From positions 1-8,013 of the forward strand of contig CAZOMR010000158.1 in NCBI GenBank assembly GCA_964580655.1: DNA of 8,013 nucleotides, read 5' to 3'. This DNA is from CAZOMR01 sp964580655. GTDB taxonomy: Bacteria > RBG-13-61-14 > CAZOMR01. Numbering within the stretch: the stretch's first letter is position 1; every line of letters begins with the position of its first letter. The position numbers and the translations under genes were made by a program. The notes under the pieces are model-generated. The model searched no databases. It was not told the DNA's origin and saw only the letters and a list, made by a program, of their open reading frames with translations. This document shows positions 1-6,698 of this stretch, in pieces.

Positions 1-24
1 GACAAAGAACTGATCCAGGGATAA
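1..24 (+). CDS. Possible C-terminal end of an upstream gene (partial)
   Basis: Reading from the first base gives seven codons (DKELIQG) followed by TAA at 22-24. The other two forward frames stop at 10-12 and around 39-41. Only seven residues are visible, so no family can be named. The call rests on the fact that a gene is expected somewhere upstream and that this frame ends where the noncoding region begins. It could equally be chance. Confidence 0.2.
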   Translation, partial: DKELIQG

Positions 25-109
25 AATTCCGGTAGTGGTCACTATTACCCAATTATCCACAGATTCTCAAGAGGAGCCGTATATTTCATGGATAGTCACC
101 ATTTATGTC

Positions 110-140
110 GCACACCCGTCATCGCGTCATCGCGGTGTGC
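110..140. repeat. Hairpin with an 8-bp tandem duplication in the loop
   Basis: GCACACC (110-116) is the exact reverse complement of GGTGTGC (134-140), giving a 7-bp GC-rich stem. The loop is one C followed by two perfect tandem copies of GTCATCGC (118-125 and 126-133). There is no T-run after either arm, so it is not a standard intrinsic terminator on either strand. It could be a small repeat element, a protein-binding palindrome or part of an upstream transcript's 3' end. Confidence 0.5.
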
Positions 141-368
141 TGTCCCCACCTCTCCGGCCGCCTGGAGGAATTCCGGGAGCAAAGGGCCGCCAACGGCTAA
201 AACCCCCTTTGATGTCGCAGACCCTGTTATTAGACTTACAGAAAAATCAGGGTAATTTTTGGGGAATGTCCTGTCTTCTTATAAAAATGGCTTACAGCGT
301 ATATAGACTGAGATCATGAAAATATAGCCAAAAATAGAACTTAACTGGCAAAGTCCTTGAAAGTATTC

Positions 369-387
369 AATTTTTGCTAATTTTTGC
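369..387 (+). repeat. Two AATTTTTGC repeats 10 bp apart upstream of the -35 box
   Basis: AATTTTTGC occurs at 369-377 and again at 379-387, a period of 10 bp, about one DNA helical turn. The pair ends 19 bp before the -35 hexamer, so it sits roughly 55-75 bp upstream of the predicted transcription start. Its AT-rich character and phasing suit an UP-element-like or regulator-binding role, but this is position-based inference only. Confidence 0.3.
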
Positions 388-406
388 AAGAAAACTCATA
401 ATTTTA

Positions 407-435
407 TTGACACTCTTGCTTACCCGTCTTATAAT
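407..435 (+). promoter_or_regulatory. Perfect consensus sigma-70 promoter for the glyQ operon
   Basis: TTGACA at 407-412 and TATAAT at 430-435 match both consensus hexamers in all twelve bases and are separated by exactly 17 bp, the optimal spacing. Transcription would start near 442, leaving a leader of about 28 nt before the glyQ ATG. This is too short for a T-box or other leader attenuator. The upstream DNA is AT-rich. The match predicts strong constitutive expression by the housekeeping sigma factor for the whole run of genes from glyQ to hypB, as these have no room for another standard promoter between them. Confidence 0.85.
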
Positions 436-469
436 TTAGAGAATTTATGCGGGCAAAGCTATAAAAGAC

Positions 470-1405
470 ATGAATTTTCAAGATGTTATAATGCGCTTGG
501 AGGCCTTTTGGTCCAGGCAGGGCTGTATTATCCAACAGCCTTATGACCTTGAGGTTGGAGCCGGCACGTTTCATCCAGCCACTTTTTTGCGAGCCTTGGG
601 ACCAGAGCCTTGGAGAGTGGCCTATGTTGAGCCATCCCGCCGGCCCACGGACGGCCGATATGGCTCTAACCCCAATCGGCTCCAGCATTATTATCAATAT
701 CAGGTAGTTATAAAGCCTTCGCCGCTCGAGACCCAGGAGGTTTACCTTGAGAGTTTAAAGGCTCTGGGAATAGACCCTCTCAGGCACGACATCCGCTTTG
801 TGGAGGATGACTGGGAGAGTCCGACCCTTGGGGCATGGGGTCTGGGCTGGGAGGTATGGCTTGACGGGATGGAGATCACCCAGTTTACATACTTTCAGCA
901 GTGCGGTGGAATTGAGCTCAAGCCGGTCTCGGTGGAGCTCACTTACGGCTTGGAGCGCATCGCCATGTATCTTCAGGACAAGGACAATGTATATGACCTG
1001 GCTTGGGGGCACAGCGTGACCTATGGCCAGGTGCATCATCAGGGCGAGGTTGAGTGGAGCAGATACAATTTCGAGGAATCGGATGTTGAGACACTGTTCC
1101 GGCACTTCGCGGACTGCGAGAGTGAGTCAGCACGGCTCATCAACCTGGGCCTGGTGCTACCCGCTTATGATTTCTGCCTCAAATGCTCGCACCTCTTCAA
1201 CCTGCTGGATGCACGAGGCTCAATCAGCGTGACCGAAAGGGTGAATTACATTGCCCGGGTGAGAAAACTGGCACGGCAGTGCGCCGAGACCTACCTGGAC
1301 CAGAGATATAAAGCAGGGTTTCCTCTTATACCTGACCCAGAGGCACGAAAAGAGGGCCTGGAAGAATACCGCCCCTCCTATGAAAGACGACACTATAATG
1401 ACTAA
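470..1405 (+). CDS. glyQ: Glycine--tRNA ligase alpha subunit
   Basis: GlyQ is the catalytic subunit of the alpha2beta2 bacterial glycyl-tRNA synthetase (class II), which uses ATP to activate glycine and load it on tRNA-Gly in the cytoplasm. The 311 residues compare with about 300 in E. coli. Family hallmarks are seen in order: RQGC near residue 16, EVGAGTFHP near 29, LRALGPEPW near 40, PSRRPTDGRYG near 55, NPNRLQHYYQ at 67-76, VVIKPSP, DIRFVEDDWESPTLGAWGLGWEVWL, EITQFTYFQQ, ELTYGLERIAMY and FNLLDARGSISVTER. The residue before NPNRLQHYYQ is Ser66, where the E. coli protein has Glu (GRYGENPNR). The ATG at 470 is the only good start, since the next residues match the family N-terminus; its Shine-Dalgarno is weak. 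The gene ends in TAA and overlaps glyS by 8 bp, which fits coupled synthesis of the two subunits in equal amounts. Confidence 0.97.
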   Translation: MNFQDVIMRLEAFWSRQGCIIQQPYDLEVGAGTFHPATFLRALGPEPWRVAYVEPSRRPTDGRYGSNPNRLQHYYQYQVVIKPSPLETQEVYLESLKALGIDPLRHDIRFVEDDWESPTLGAWGLGWEVWLDGMEITQFTYFQQCGGIELKPVSVELTYGLERIAMYLQDKDNVYDLAWGHSVTYGQVHHQGEVEWSRYNFEESDVETLFRHFADCESESARLINLGLVLPAYDFCLKCSHLFNLLDARGSISVTERVNYIARVRKLARQCAETYLDQRYKAGFPLIPDPEARKEGLEEYRPSYERRHYND

Positions 1406-3524
1406 AGAACTGCTCCTGGAAATCGGCACAGAGGAGATTCCCGCCGGATTTGTGCCCCCGGGTTTAGCCCAGCTCAAGAAAGAAACGGAAAGGATGCTGG
1501 CAGAGAACCGTATAACCCACGGCAAGGTTCAGACCATGGGCACTCCTCGCCGGCTCGTCTTGATAGTGAAAGAGGTCTCGGAAAAACAGGCTGATACTAC
1601 CGAAGAGAAACAAGGGCCACTGGTTGAGCAGGCCTTTGATAAGGATGGAAGGCCCACCAGGGCCGCCCTGGGGTTCGCCCGCAGTGTGGGGGTCGAGGTT
1701 GAGGACCTTGTCCGTGTCTCAACGGCTAAAGGGGACAAGCTGGCCCACAGGCGCAATGTGTCCGGAGAAAAGACCGAAGAGATTTTATCCGTCATGCTTC
1801 CTGAGATAATCCTTTCTATCCGGTTTCCTAAATCCATGCACTGGGGAAACGGAGACATCCGCTTTGTCCGGCCTATCCACTGGATACTTGCCCTGTTTGG
1901 CGAGAAAACCATTCCCTTCTCAATCGGAGAGACTCAAAGCGGGAACTCCTCACGCGGACACCGCTTCACGCATCCTGAGCCTTTTCCGGTCAAGGATTTC
2001 GCGGATTACATGGATCGGCTCGACCGGGCGGATGTTGTGGTGGACCCGGTGTTCAGGAAAGATTTGATTGAAAAGCACTTGCTAAAGCAGGCGGAGAAAG
2101 CAGGCGGAGAGTTGATTCCTGACCCGGACCTGCTTGACGAGGTCACCTATCTGGTTGAATATCCTGTGGTTGTGACCGGAAGATTTGACGAGAAATTCCT
2201 GCGACTATCTCCGGAGGTTCTTATCCAGGCAATGCGCTCTCACCAGCGTTATTTCTCCATAAAAAAGAAAGGCACCGATCTGGAGCTATTGCCATGTTTC
2301 ATCACCGTGTGCAATACCCCTGCGCCTGATCTGTCCGTGCTCTGCCGCGGCAATGAGCGCGTGCTTCTCGCCCGGCTCAACGACGCTGAATTTTTCTATC
2401 AAGAGGACCTCAAGCATAAGCTCGATGATTACGCAAGCGAGCTAAAGCAGGTGGTATACCATAACAGACTCGGCAGTTACGCGGAAAAGGCTCTACGCCT
2501 GCAAAAGCTCATGGGCTGGCTTTGCGAATTCTCTTTTCCAGGAGACCAGGAGGCAAAAGTCAGGGCTTATCGCTCTGCCCTGCTTTGCAAGGCTGATCTC
2601 ATCTCGCAGATGGTCGGAGAATTTCCCGGCCTGCAAGGAATCATCGGCGCAGAATACTCCCAGCTCCAGGGGGAGCACGAGGAAGTGGTTAAGGCTATCC
2701 GGGAACATTACCTTCCCCGCTCCGCAGAGGATATACAGAATCAGGTCTTTCCTGCATCCACCATGGGAACACTCCTCAGTCTTGCGGACAAGATGGACGC
2801 AATAGTCGGAGGCTGGGTCGTGGGTCTGGCCCCTACCGGTTCCCAGGACCCTTATGCGCTCCGGCGACAGGCACTGGGGGTGATTCATCTTATGCGGCGA
2901 GGCAAGTATGCACCGAACCTCGTTGAATTTATTGACCGGGCACTCGCACTCTTAAAGGACCGCATAGAAATACCGCCTGCCGATATAAAGGAGCAGGTGC
3001 TTGAGTTCTTCAAGGGCCGGCTCCGGGCACTCTTCCTTGAAGAGGGATTTCTTTATGATGCGGTTGATTCAGTTCTTGCGGTCTGGAACGGTGACCCCGT
3101 GGATGCCGAACACAGGGTCAGGGCCATCTCAGGGTTAAAGTCCAGGCCGGACTTCGAGCCGCTTATGATTGCTTTCAAGCGCGTTGTCAACATTATAGAG
3201 GGAAATCCCCCTCCCGCGGACCCGACCCGTTTTGAGCATCCCTCGGAGAGAAAGTTGTATGAGGACTTCCAGGCATTGGAAAAGAGGGTTCAGCCGCTTC
3301 TTAAAAAGCAGAACTATGAGCAGGCCCTTGCTGAAATGGCAGGACTCCGGCCCACGGTGGACCGGTTCTTTGATGATGTTCTGGTAAACGTGGAGAACAA
3401 CGAACCACTGCGTCAAAACCGGCATGCGCTTTTGAACCAGATAGGAAACCTGTTTAAGCGGATTTCGGACTTCTCTAAAATTGTCATCCCAGGGTCCGAA
3501 CAAAAAGCCATTGCCAAAGGATAA
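1398..3524 (+). CDS. glyS: Glycine--tRNA ligase beta subunit
   Basis: GlyS is the large, tRNA-recognising subunit of the alpha2beta2 glycyl-tRNA synthetase and partners the GlyQ encoded just upstream. From the ATG at 1398 the protein has 708 residues (E. coli about 690). The start is chosen because MTKELLLEIGTEEIPAGF aligns with the family N-terminus (LVEIGTEELP); a further in-frame ATG at 1380 would add six residues (MKDDTI) without family support. Visible landmarks are TPRRLVLIV near residue 50, MRSHQRYFS near 280, the HD-like region starting CKADLISQMVGEFPGLQG near 397 and EHYLPR, ADKMDAIVGG followed by PTGSQDPYALRRQALGV near 475-495, and a C-terminal DALR-type anticodon-binding segment (NEPLRQNRHALLNQIGNLF, about 665-690). 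The sequence looks intact. It is translated from within the end of glyQ and is followed 14 bp later by ppdK. Confidence 0.97.
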   Translation: MTKELLLEIGTEEIPAGFVPPGLAQLKKETERMLAENRITHGKVQTMGTPRRLVLIVKEVSEKQADTTEEKQGPLVEQAFDKDGRPTRAALGFARSVGVEVEDLVRVSTAKGDKLAHRRNVSGEKTEEILSVMLPEIILSIRFPKSMHWGNGDIRFVRPIHWILALFGEKTIPFSIGETQSGNSSRGHRFTHPEPFPVKDFADYMDRLDRADVVVDPVFRKDLIEKHLLKQAEKAGGELIPDPDLLDEVTYLVEYPVVVTGRFDEKFLRLSPEVLIQAMRSHQRYFSIKKKGTDLELLPCFITVCNTPAPDLSVLCRGNERVLLARLNDAEFFYQEDLKHKLDDYASELKQVVYHNRLGSYAEKALRLQKLMGWLCEFSFPGDQEAKVRAYRSALLCKADLISQMVGEFPGLQGIIGAEYSQLQGEHEEVVKAIREHYLPRSAEDIQNQVFPASTMGTLLSLADKMDAIVGGWVVGLAPTGSQDPYALRRQALGVIHLMRRGKYAPNLVEFIDRALALLKDRIEIPPADIKEQVLEFFKGRLRALFLEEGFLYDAVDSVLAVWNGDPVDAEHRVRAISGLKSRPDFEPLMIAFKRVVNIIEGNPPPADPTRFEHPSERKLYEDFQALEKRVQPLLKKQNYEQALAEMAGLRPTVDRFFDDVLVNVENNEPLRQNRHALLNQIGNLFKRISDFSKIVIPGSEQKAIAKG

Positions 3525-3527
3525 GAA

Positions 3528-3533
3528 GGGAGG
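3528..3533 (+). promoter_or_regulatory. Strong Shine-Dalgarno of ppdK
   Basis: GGGAGG lies 5 nt before the ATG at 3539, in the 14-bp gap after the glyS stop. It is the best ribosome binding site at a gene boundary in the window and fixes the ppdK start. It suggests PpdK is made at a higher rate than GlyQ and GlyS from the same message. Confidence 0.75.
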
Positions 3534-3538
3534 CAAAG

Positions 3539-6500
3539 ATGACCAGGAAATATGTCTACTTTTTTGGAGAGGGATACGCAGAGGGCGATGCAGGCATGAA
3601 GGACCTCCTGGGAGGCAAGGGTGCGAATCTGGCCGAGATGACAAGACTGGGCATCCCTGTCCCGCCGGGCTTCACCGTCACCACGGAGGTTTGCGCCTAT
3701 TACTTTGAGCACAACCGGCGCTATCCGCCCTACCTTCGCGAGCAGGTGGAGAAAAGCATAGCCCATGTGGAAAGGATAATGGGGTCCCGCTTCGGCTGGA
3801 CCAGGAACCCTCTTTTGTTCAGTGTGCGCTCGGGGGCCAGAGTCAGTATGCCCGGAATGATGGATACAGTGCTCAACCTGGGCCTGAACTTTGAGACCGT
3901 GGAGGGGCTGGCCGAAAGAACCGGGAATCCACGCTTCGTCTGGGACGCATTTCGCCGGTTTATCCAGATGTATGCCAATGTTGTGATGGGGGTTTCTTCA
4001 GATGTATTCGAGCAGGTGCTCGAAGAGATAAAGAGAAAAAGAAATGCGGAACGCGACACCGATCTTGAGACCGAGGACCTGATTAAACTGGTCGAGCTTT
4101 ACTTTGAGCGGCTCAAAGCAGATGAAAAGAAATTTCCGCTCAATCCACTGGAACAGCTCTGGGGAGGGATAAGCGCGGTCTTCTCATCATGGAACACTCC
4201 CCGGGCCATCACCTATCGCAGGCTCAATAATATCCCTGAGGCATGGGGCACAGCTTGCAATGTCCAGGCCATGGTCTTCGGTAATATGGGCAAGAACTCA
4301 GCCACCGGTGTAGCCTTTACACGCGACCCGGCCACTGGAAAGAAACGCTTTTTCGGAGAGTGGTTGCCCGATGCCCAAGGCGAGGATGTGGTCGCGGGAA
4401 TCCGCACGCCTTACCCGATCAGCATGGACAGCAAGAAGTCGCCGGACCAGCTCAGTCTTGAGGAATACCTTCCCGGATGTTATCACCAGCTCGCGCGCAT
4501 CGAAAACCGCCTCGAGAAACACTACCGTGACATGCAGGACATCGAGTTCACGATCCAGACCGGAAAGCTCTGGATGCTCCAGACCCGAACCGGAAAACGC
4601 ACCGGGCTCGCCGCGGTGAGAATGGCCGTGGAGATGGTGGAAGAGGGCTTGATTAACCAGGAAGAAGCAGTGCGCCGGGTTGACGCCGAGGCCATGATCC
4701 AAATTCTTGCCCCTATCTTTAATACCGAGGACAAGAAAAAAGCGGTTCAAAAAGGCCTGCTTCTCGCCAGGGGGCTCAATGCCGGGCCAGGAGCGGCGAG
4801 CGGCAGGATCGCGTTCAATGCAGAGGATGCGGAAAGGCTTGGAAGGGAAGGCCCGGTGATCCTGGTCCGGCTGGAGACCAGCCCGGATGACATCCACGGC
4901 ATGGCACTAGCTAAAGGCATCCTTACCGCCAGAGGCGGGATGACATCCCATGCCGCGCTCGTGGCCAGAGGAATGGGAAAGCCATGCGTGGTGGGGTGCG
5001 GGGACCTGATCATCAATTACGCCAGGAAACAGATGACAGTCAAAGGCCGCACACTCAGGCAGGGAGACTATCTTTCCCTGGATGGCTCTACCGGCGAGGT
5101 TATCCAGGGCAAGCTCGATGCCTATCCTTCCGAGGTGGTGCAGGTCTTGATCGAGAAAAAGATGAAAAGAAGCCGATCCGCGGTCTTCGGGCAGTTTACA
5201 AAAATCCTGTCATGGGCTGACCAGATTCGCAAAATAGGGGTCCGCTGTAATGCCGACACGCCTCGCGACACCATGGCCGGACGCGCTTTCGGCGCAGAAG
5301 GCATAGGGCTCTGCCGCACCGAGCACATGTTCTTTGAAGGAAGGAGAATTGATGCGGTGCGGGAGATGATACTGGCCGAGGATACCGAGGGCCGATGGAA
5401 GGCGCTGAAAAAAGTCCTGCCAATGCAGAAGGGAGATTTTATCGGAATCTACAAGGCCATGCCGGGCCTGCCAATAACCATCCGCCTGCTTGATCCGCCG
5501 CTTCATGAATTTCTTCCCGCAACCGACAGAGAAATCAATGACCTTGCAAAGCGAATGAGAGTTCCTCCAAGCAGGCTCAAGGCCAAGGTGAGCCAACTTC
5601 ACGAGTTGAACCCCATGTTGGGCCTGCGCGGCTGTCGCCTGGGCATCATTTACCCGGAGATATATGACCTCCAGGTCAGGGCCATCATGGAAGCCGCGTG
5701 CGAGGTGAGCCGGGGGGCCAAAAAGCCTGTCAAGCCGGAGATCATGATCCCCCTGGTAGGCCACATCAAGGAACTGGCCATGATTCGCGAGAGGGCGGAA
5801 AAAATCTGCCACGAGGTCATGCAACAGTATGATGTCAACCTGGAGTACCTGATCGGAACAATGATAGAAATCCCCCGTGCGGCCATCACCGCGGATGAAG
5901 TGGCCAGGGAGGCTGAATTCTTCAGCTTCGGCACAAACGATCTGACCCAGACCGCTCTCGGCATGAGCCGCGATGATGCTGGATCATTCCTGCCTGAGTA
6001 TGTGAGACAGAAAATCTATAGTAATGACCCCTTCTCCTCCATTGACCAGGAAGGCGTGGGCCAGCTCATGGTTACCGGGGTCCAGAAAGGCCGGCAAGCC
6101 AGGCCGGACCTGAAGATCGGCATCTGCGGCGAGCATGGCGGGGATCCCCGGTCCGTCAAATTCTGCCACAAGATCGGGCTGGATTATGTAAGCTGTTCGC
6201 CTTACCGGGTCCCGGTGGCAAGGATGGCCGCGGCACAGGCCGCGTTGGACGAGAAGGCGGAATTGGAGGAAAAACTCAAGGCCGCGGCCAAAAAGCCGAA
6301 AAGGAACAAGAAGAAGAAACCCGAGGAAGAGCCAGCGAAGCCCGTGCGCAAGCCAATTCCCTTTCCGGGGAAAGTAAGGGCAATGAAAGAGGCCGCCAGG
6401 AAAAAGGAGAAAGAGGCAAAGAAAAAGGAATTAAAGTCCGCAGGATCTGGAGGACCCAAAAAGAAGGAGAAGCCTAAGAAGCCTGCAAGACCCCCTGAGA

Positions 6501-6688
6501 AACCGAAGAAAAAGCCTTCACCCAAAAAGAAGCCGAAAGCCAAAAAGGCCGCTCAGCCCAGGAAGAAGCCGACTGCCAAAAAAGCCGTGAAGGCAAAAGC
6601 CAGGCCGAAGAGCAAAAAGGCTTTGAAACCGAAAAGAAAGGCAAAACCTGCCAGGGCCAAAAAGGCTTTGAAAAAGAAGAAGCGCTAG
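3539..6688 (+). CDS. ppdK: Pyruvate, phosphate dikinase with a long lysine-rich C-terminal tail
   Basis: PpdK catalyses pyruvate + ATP + Pi = phosphoenolpyruvate + AMP + PPi. In anaerobes it works in gluconeogenic or PPi-linked glycolytic carbon flow. The N-terminal ATP-grasp part opens with KYVYFFGEGYAEG and MKDLLGGKGANLAEMT and has SVRSGARVSMPGMMDTVLNLG, GTACNVQAMVFGNMG and GVAFTRDPATG. The swivelling phosphohistidine domain has GGMTSHAALVARGMG with catalytic His471. The pyruvate/PEP barrel has Arg593 (GLCRTEHMF), Arg649 (IRLLDPPLHEFLP), Glu777 (TMIEIPRAA), Asn800 (FGTNDLTQ) and Cys863 (GICGEHGGDP). By my recollection of the Clostridium symbiosum enzyme these barrel residues lie at a constant offset of +32 and His at +16, so a 16-residue insertion sits in the linker near 527-552. 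The enzyme should end near residue 906 (family about 870-910), yet the frame continues to 1049 with a Lys/Ala/Pro-rich tail. All catalytic residues are present, so the enzyme is expected to be active. Confidence 0.96.
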   Translation: MTRKYVYFFGEGYAEGDAGMKDLLGGKGANLAEMTRLGIPVPPGFTVTTEVCAYYFEHNRRYPPYLREQVEKSIAHVERIMGSRFGWTRNPLLFSVRSGARVSMPGMMDTVLNLGLNFETVEGLAERTGNPRFVWDAFRRFIQMYANVVMGVSSDVFEQVLEEIKRKRNAERDTDLETEDLIKLVELYFERLKADEKKFPLNPLEQLWGGISAVFSSWNTPRAITYRRLNNIPEAWGTACNVQAMVFGNMGKNSATGVAFTRDPATGKKRFFGEWLPDAQGEDVVAGIRTPYPISMDSKKSPDQLSLEEYLPGCYHQLARIENRLEKHYRDMQDIEFTIQTGKLWMLQTRTGKRTGLAAVRMAVEMVEEGLINQEEAVRRVDAEAMIQILAPIFNTEDKKKAVQKGLLLARGLNAGPGAASGRIAFNAEDAERLGREGPVILVRLETSPDDIHGMALAKGILTARGGMTSHAALVARGMGKPCVVGCGDLIINYARKQMTVKGRTLRQGDYLSLDGSTGEVIQGKLDAYPSEVVQVLIEKKMKRSRSAVFGQFTKILSWADQIRKIGVRCNADTPRDTMAGRAFGAEGIGLCRTEHMFFEGRRIDAVREMILAEDTEGRWKALKKVLPMQKGDFIGIYKAMPGLPITIRLLDPPLHEFLPATDREINDLAKRMRVPPSRLKAKVSQLHELNPMLGLRGCRLGIIYPEIYDLQVRAIMEAACEVSRGAKKPVKPEIMIPLVGHIKELAMIRERAEKICHEVMQQYDVNLEYLIGTMIEIPRAAITADEVAREAEFFSFGTNDLTQTALGMSRDDAGSFLPEYVRQKIYSNDPFSSIDQEGVGQLMVTGVQKGRQARPDLKIGICGEHGGDPRSVKFCHKIGLDYVSCSPYRVPVARMAAAQAALDEKAELEEKLKAAAKKPKRNKKKKPEEEPAKPVRKPIPFPGKVRAMKEAARKKEKEAKKKELKSAGSGGPKKKEKPKKPARPPEKPKKKPSPKKKPKAKKAAQPRKKPTAKKAVKAKARPKSKKALKPKRKAKPARAKKALKKKKR
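6269..6685 (+). other. PpdK residues 911-1049: histone H1-like basic tail
   Basis: These 139 residues follow the complete PpdK catalytic core. By my count 55 are Lys and about 10 Arg, against about 10 Glu and no Asp. The first half mixes Lys with Glu (EKLKAAAKKP, KKEKEAKKKE), suggesting a charged, perhaps helical spacer, then SAGSGG gives a flexible break. After Glu987 the remaining 62 residues have no acidic residue and are more than half Lys or Arg, in KKP, KPK, AKKA and KKAL units. This composition is typical of disordered DNA-binding tails of bacterial H1-like proteins (AlgP type) and of some basic tails on housekeeping proteins. The coding strand is nearly all purine with few T, so lack of stop codons alone is weak proof of coding; the K/A/P pattern and the direct run into the TAG beside hypA support it. 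Confidence 0.8.
6613..6673 (+). repeat. 16-bp direct repeat inside the PpdK tail
   Basis: CAAAAAGGCTTTGAAA occurs at 6613-6628 and again at 6658-6673, 45 bp (15 codons) apart and in the same frame, coding for KKALK both times. Related GCCAAAAAGGC or GCCAAAAAAGCC units also occur near 6288, 6540, 6575 and 6656. The pattern fits growth of the tail by duplication of short units. Confidence 0.6.
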
Positions 6689-6691
6689 GTG
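6687..6691 (+). promoter_or_regulatory. hypA ribosome binding site overlapping the ppdK stop codon
   Basis: AGGTG, whose first two bases are the last two of the ppdK TAG (6686-6688), lies 7 nt before the hypA ATG at 6699. Ribosomes ending PpdK would therefore sit on the hypA start region, which suggests translational coupling of hypA to ppdK. Confidence 0.55.
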
Positions 6692-6698
6692 TGGATAA

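Larger units (their letters stand above)
25..406. other. Intergenic region upstream of glyQ, no convincing gene
   Basis: No reading frame here has both a plausible ribosome binding site and a protein-like composition; the longest (35-319, +) is a mixture of Pro, Arg and Leu without a recognisable motif. The first part (about 110-210) is GC-rich and full of short inverted repeats, including the hairpin at 110-140 and the palindrome GGAATTCC near 167-174. The second part (about 225-406) is strongly AT-rich, as expected for a promoter upstream region. An imperfect inverted pair (TGGTCACTATTACCCA from 36, and the complement of 88-100, TGGTGACTATCCA) flanks a 36-bp core and might be a decayed small repeat element. 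No tRNA, riboswitch or T-box fold was seen. Confidence 0.6.

Noticed and set aside
35..319. 94-codon plus-strand open frame in the upstream region
   Set aside because: It runs through the hairpin and low-complexity GC-rich DNA, lacks a Shine-Dalgarno, and its product has no recognisable pattern.
442..469. T-box or glycine riboswitch leader for glyQ
   Set aside because: The leader from the predicted start is only about 28 nt and no T-box or riboswitch fold is visible upstream.
1380..1397. Earlier glyS start at 1380
   Set aside because: It would add MKDDTI before the family N-terminus, which begins cleanly at the ATG at 1398.
3525..3538. Separate promoter for ppdK in the glyS-ppdK gap
   Set aside because: The gap is only 14 bp and is filled by the ribosome binding site; a promoter would have to lie within glyS, and I did not see consensus boxes there.
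6250..6320. Frameshift or sequencing error creating the PpdK tail
   Set aside because: The frame passes smoothly from the conserved RMAAAQAAL end of the enzyme into K/A-rich codons that keep G/C-rich third positions, and it closes just before hypA. Not fully excluded, because purine-rich DNA tends to be open in all frames.
6202..6543. Minus-strand open frame rich in Phe and Gly opposite the PpdK tail
   Set aside because: It is the antisense reading of Lys codons (AAG/AAA give CTT/TTT), with no ribosome binding site or recognisable motif.
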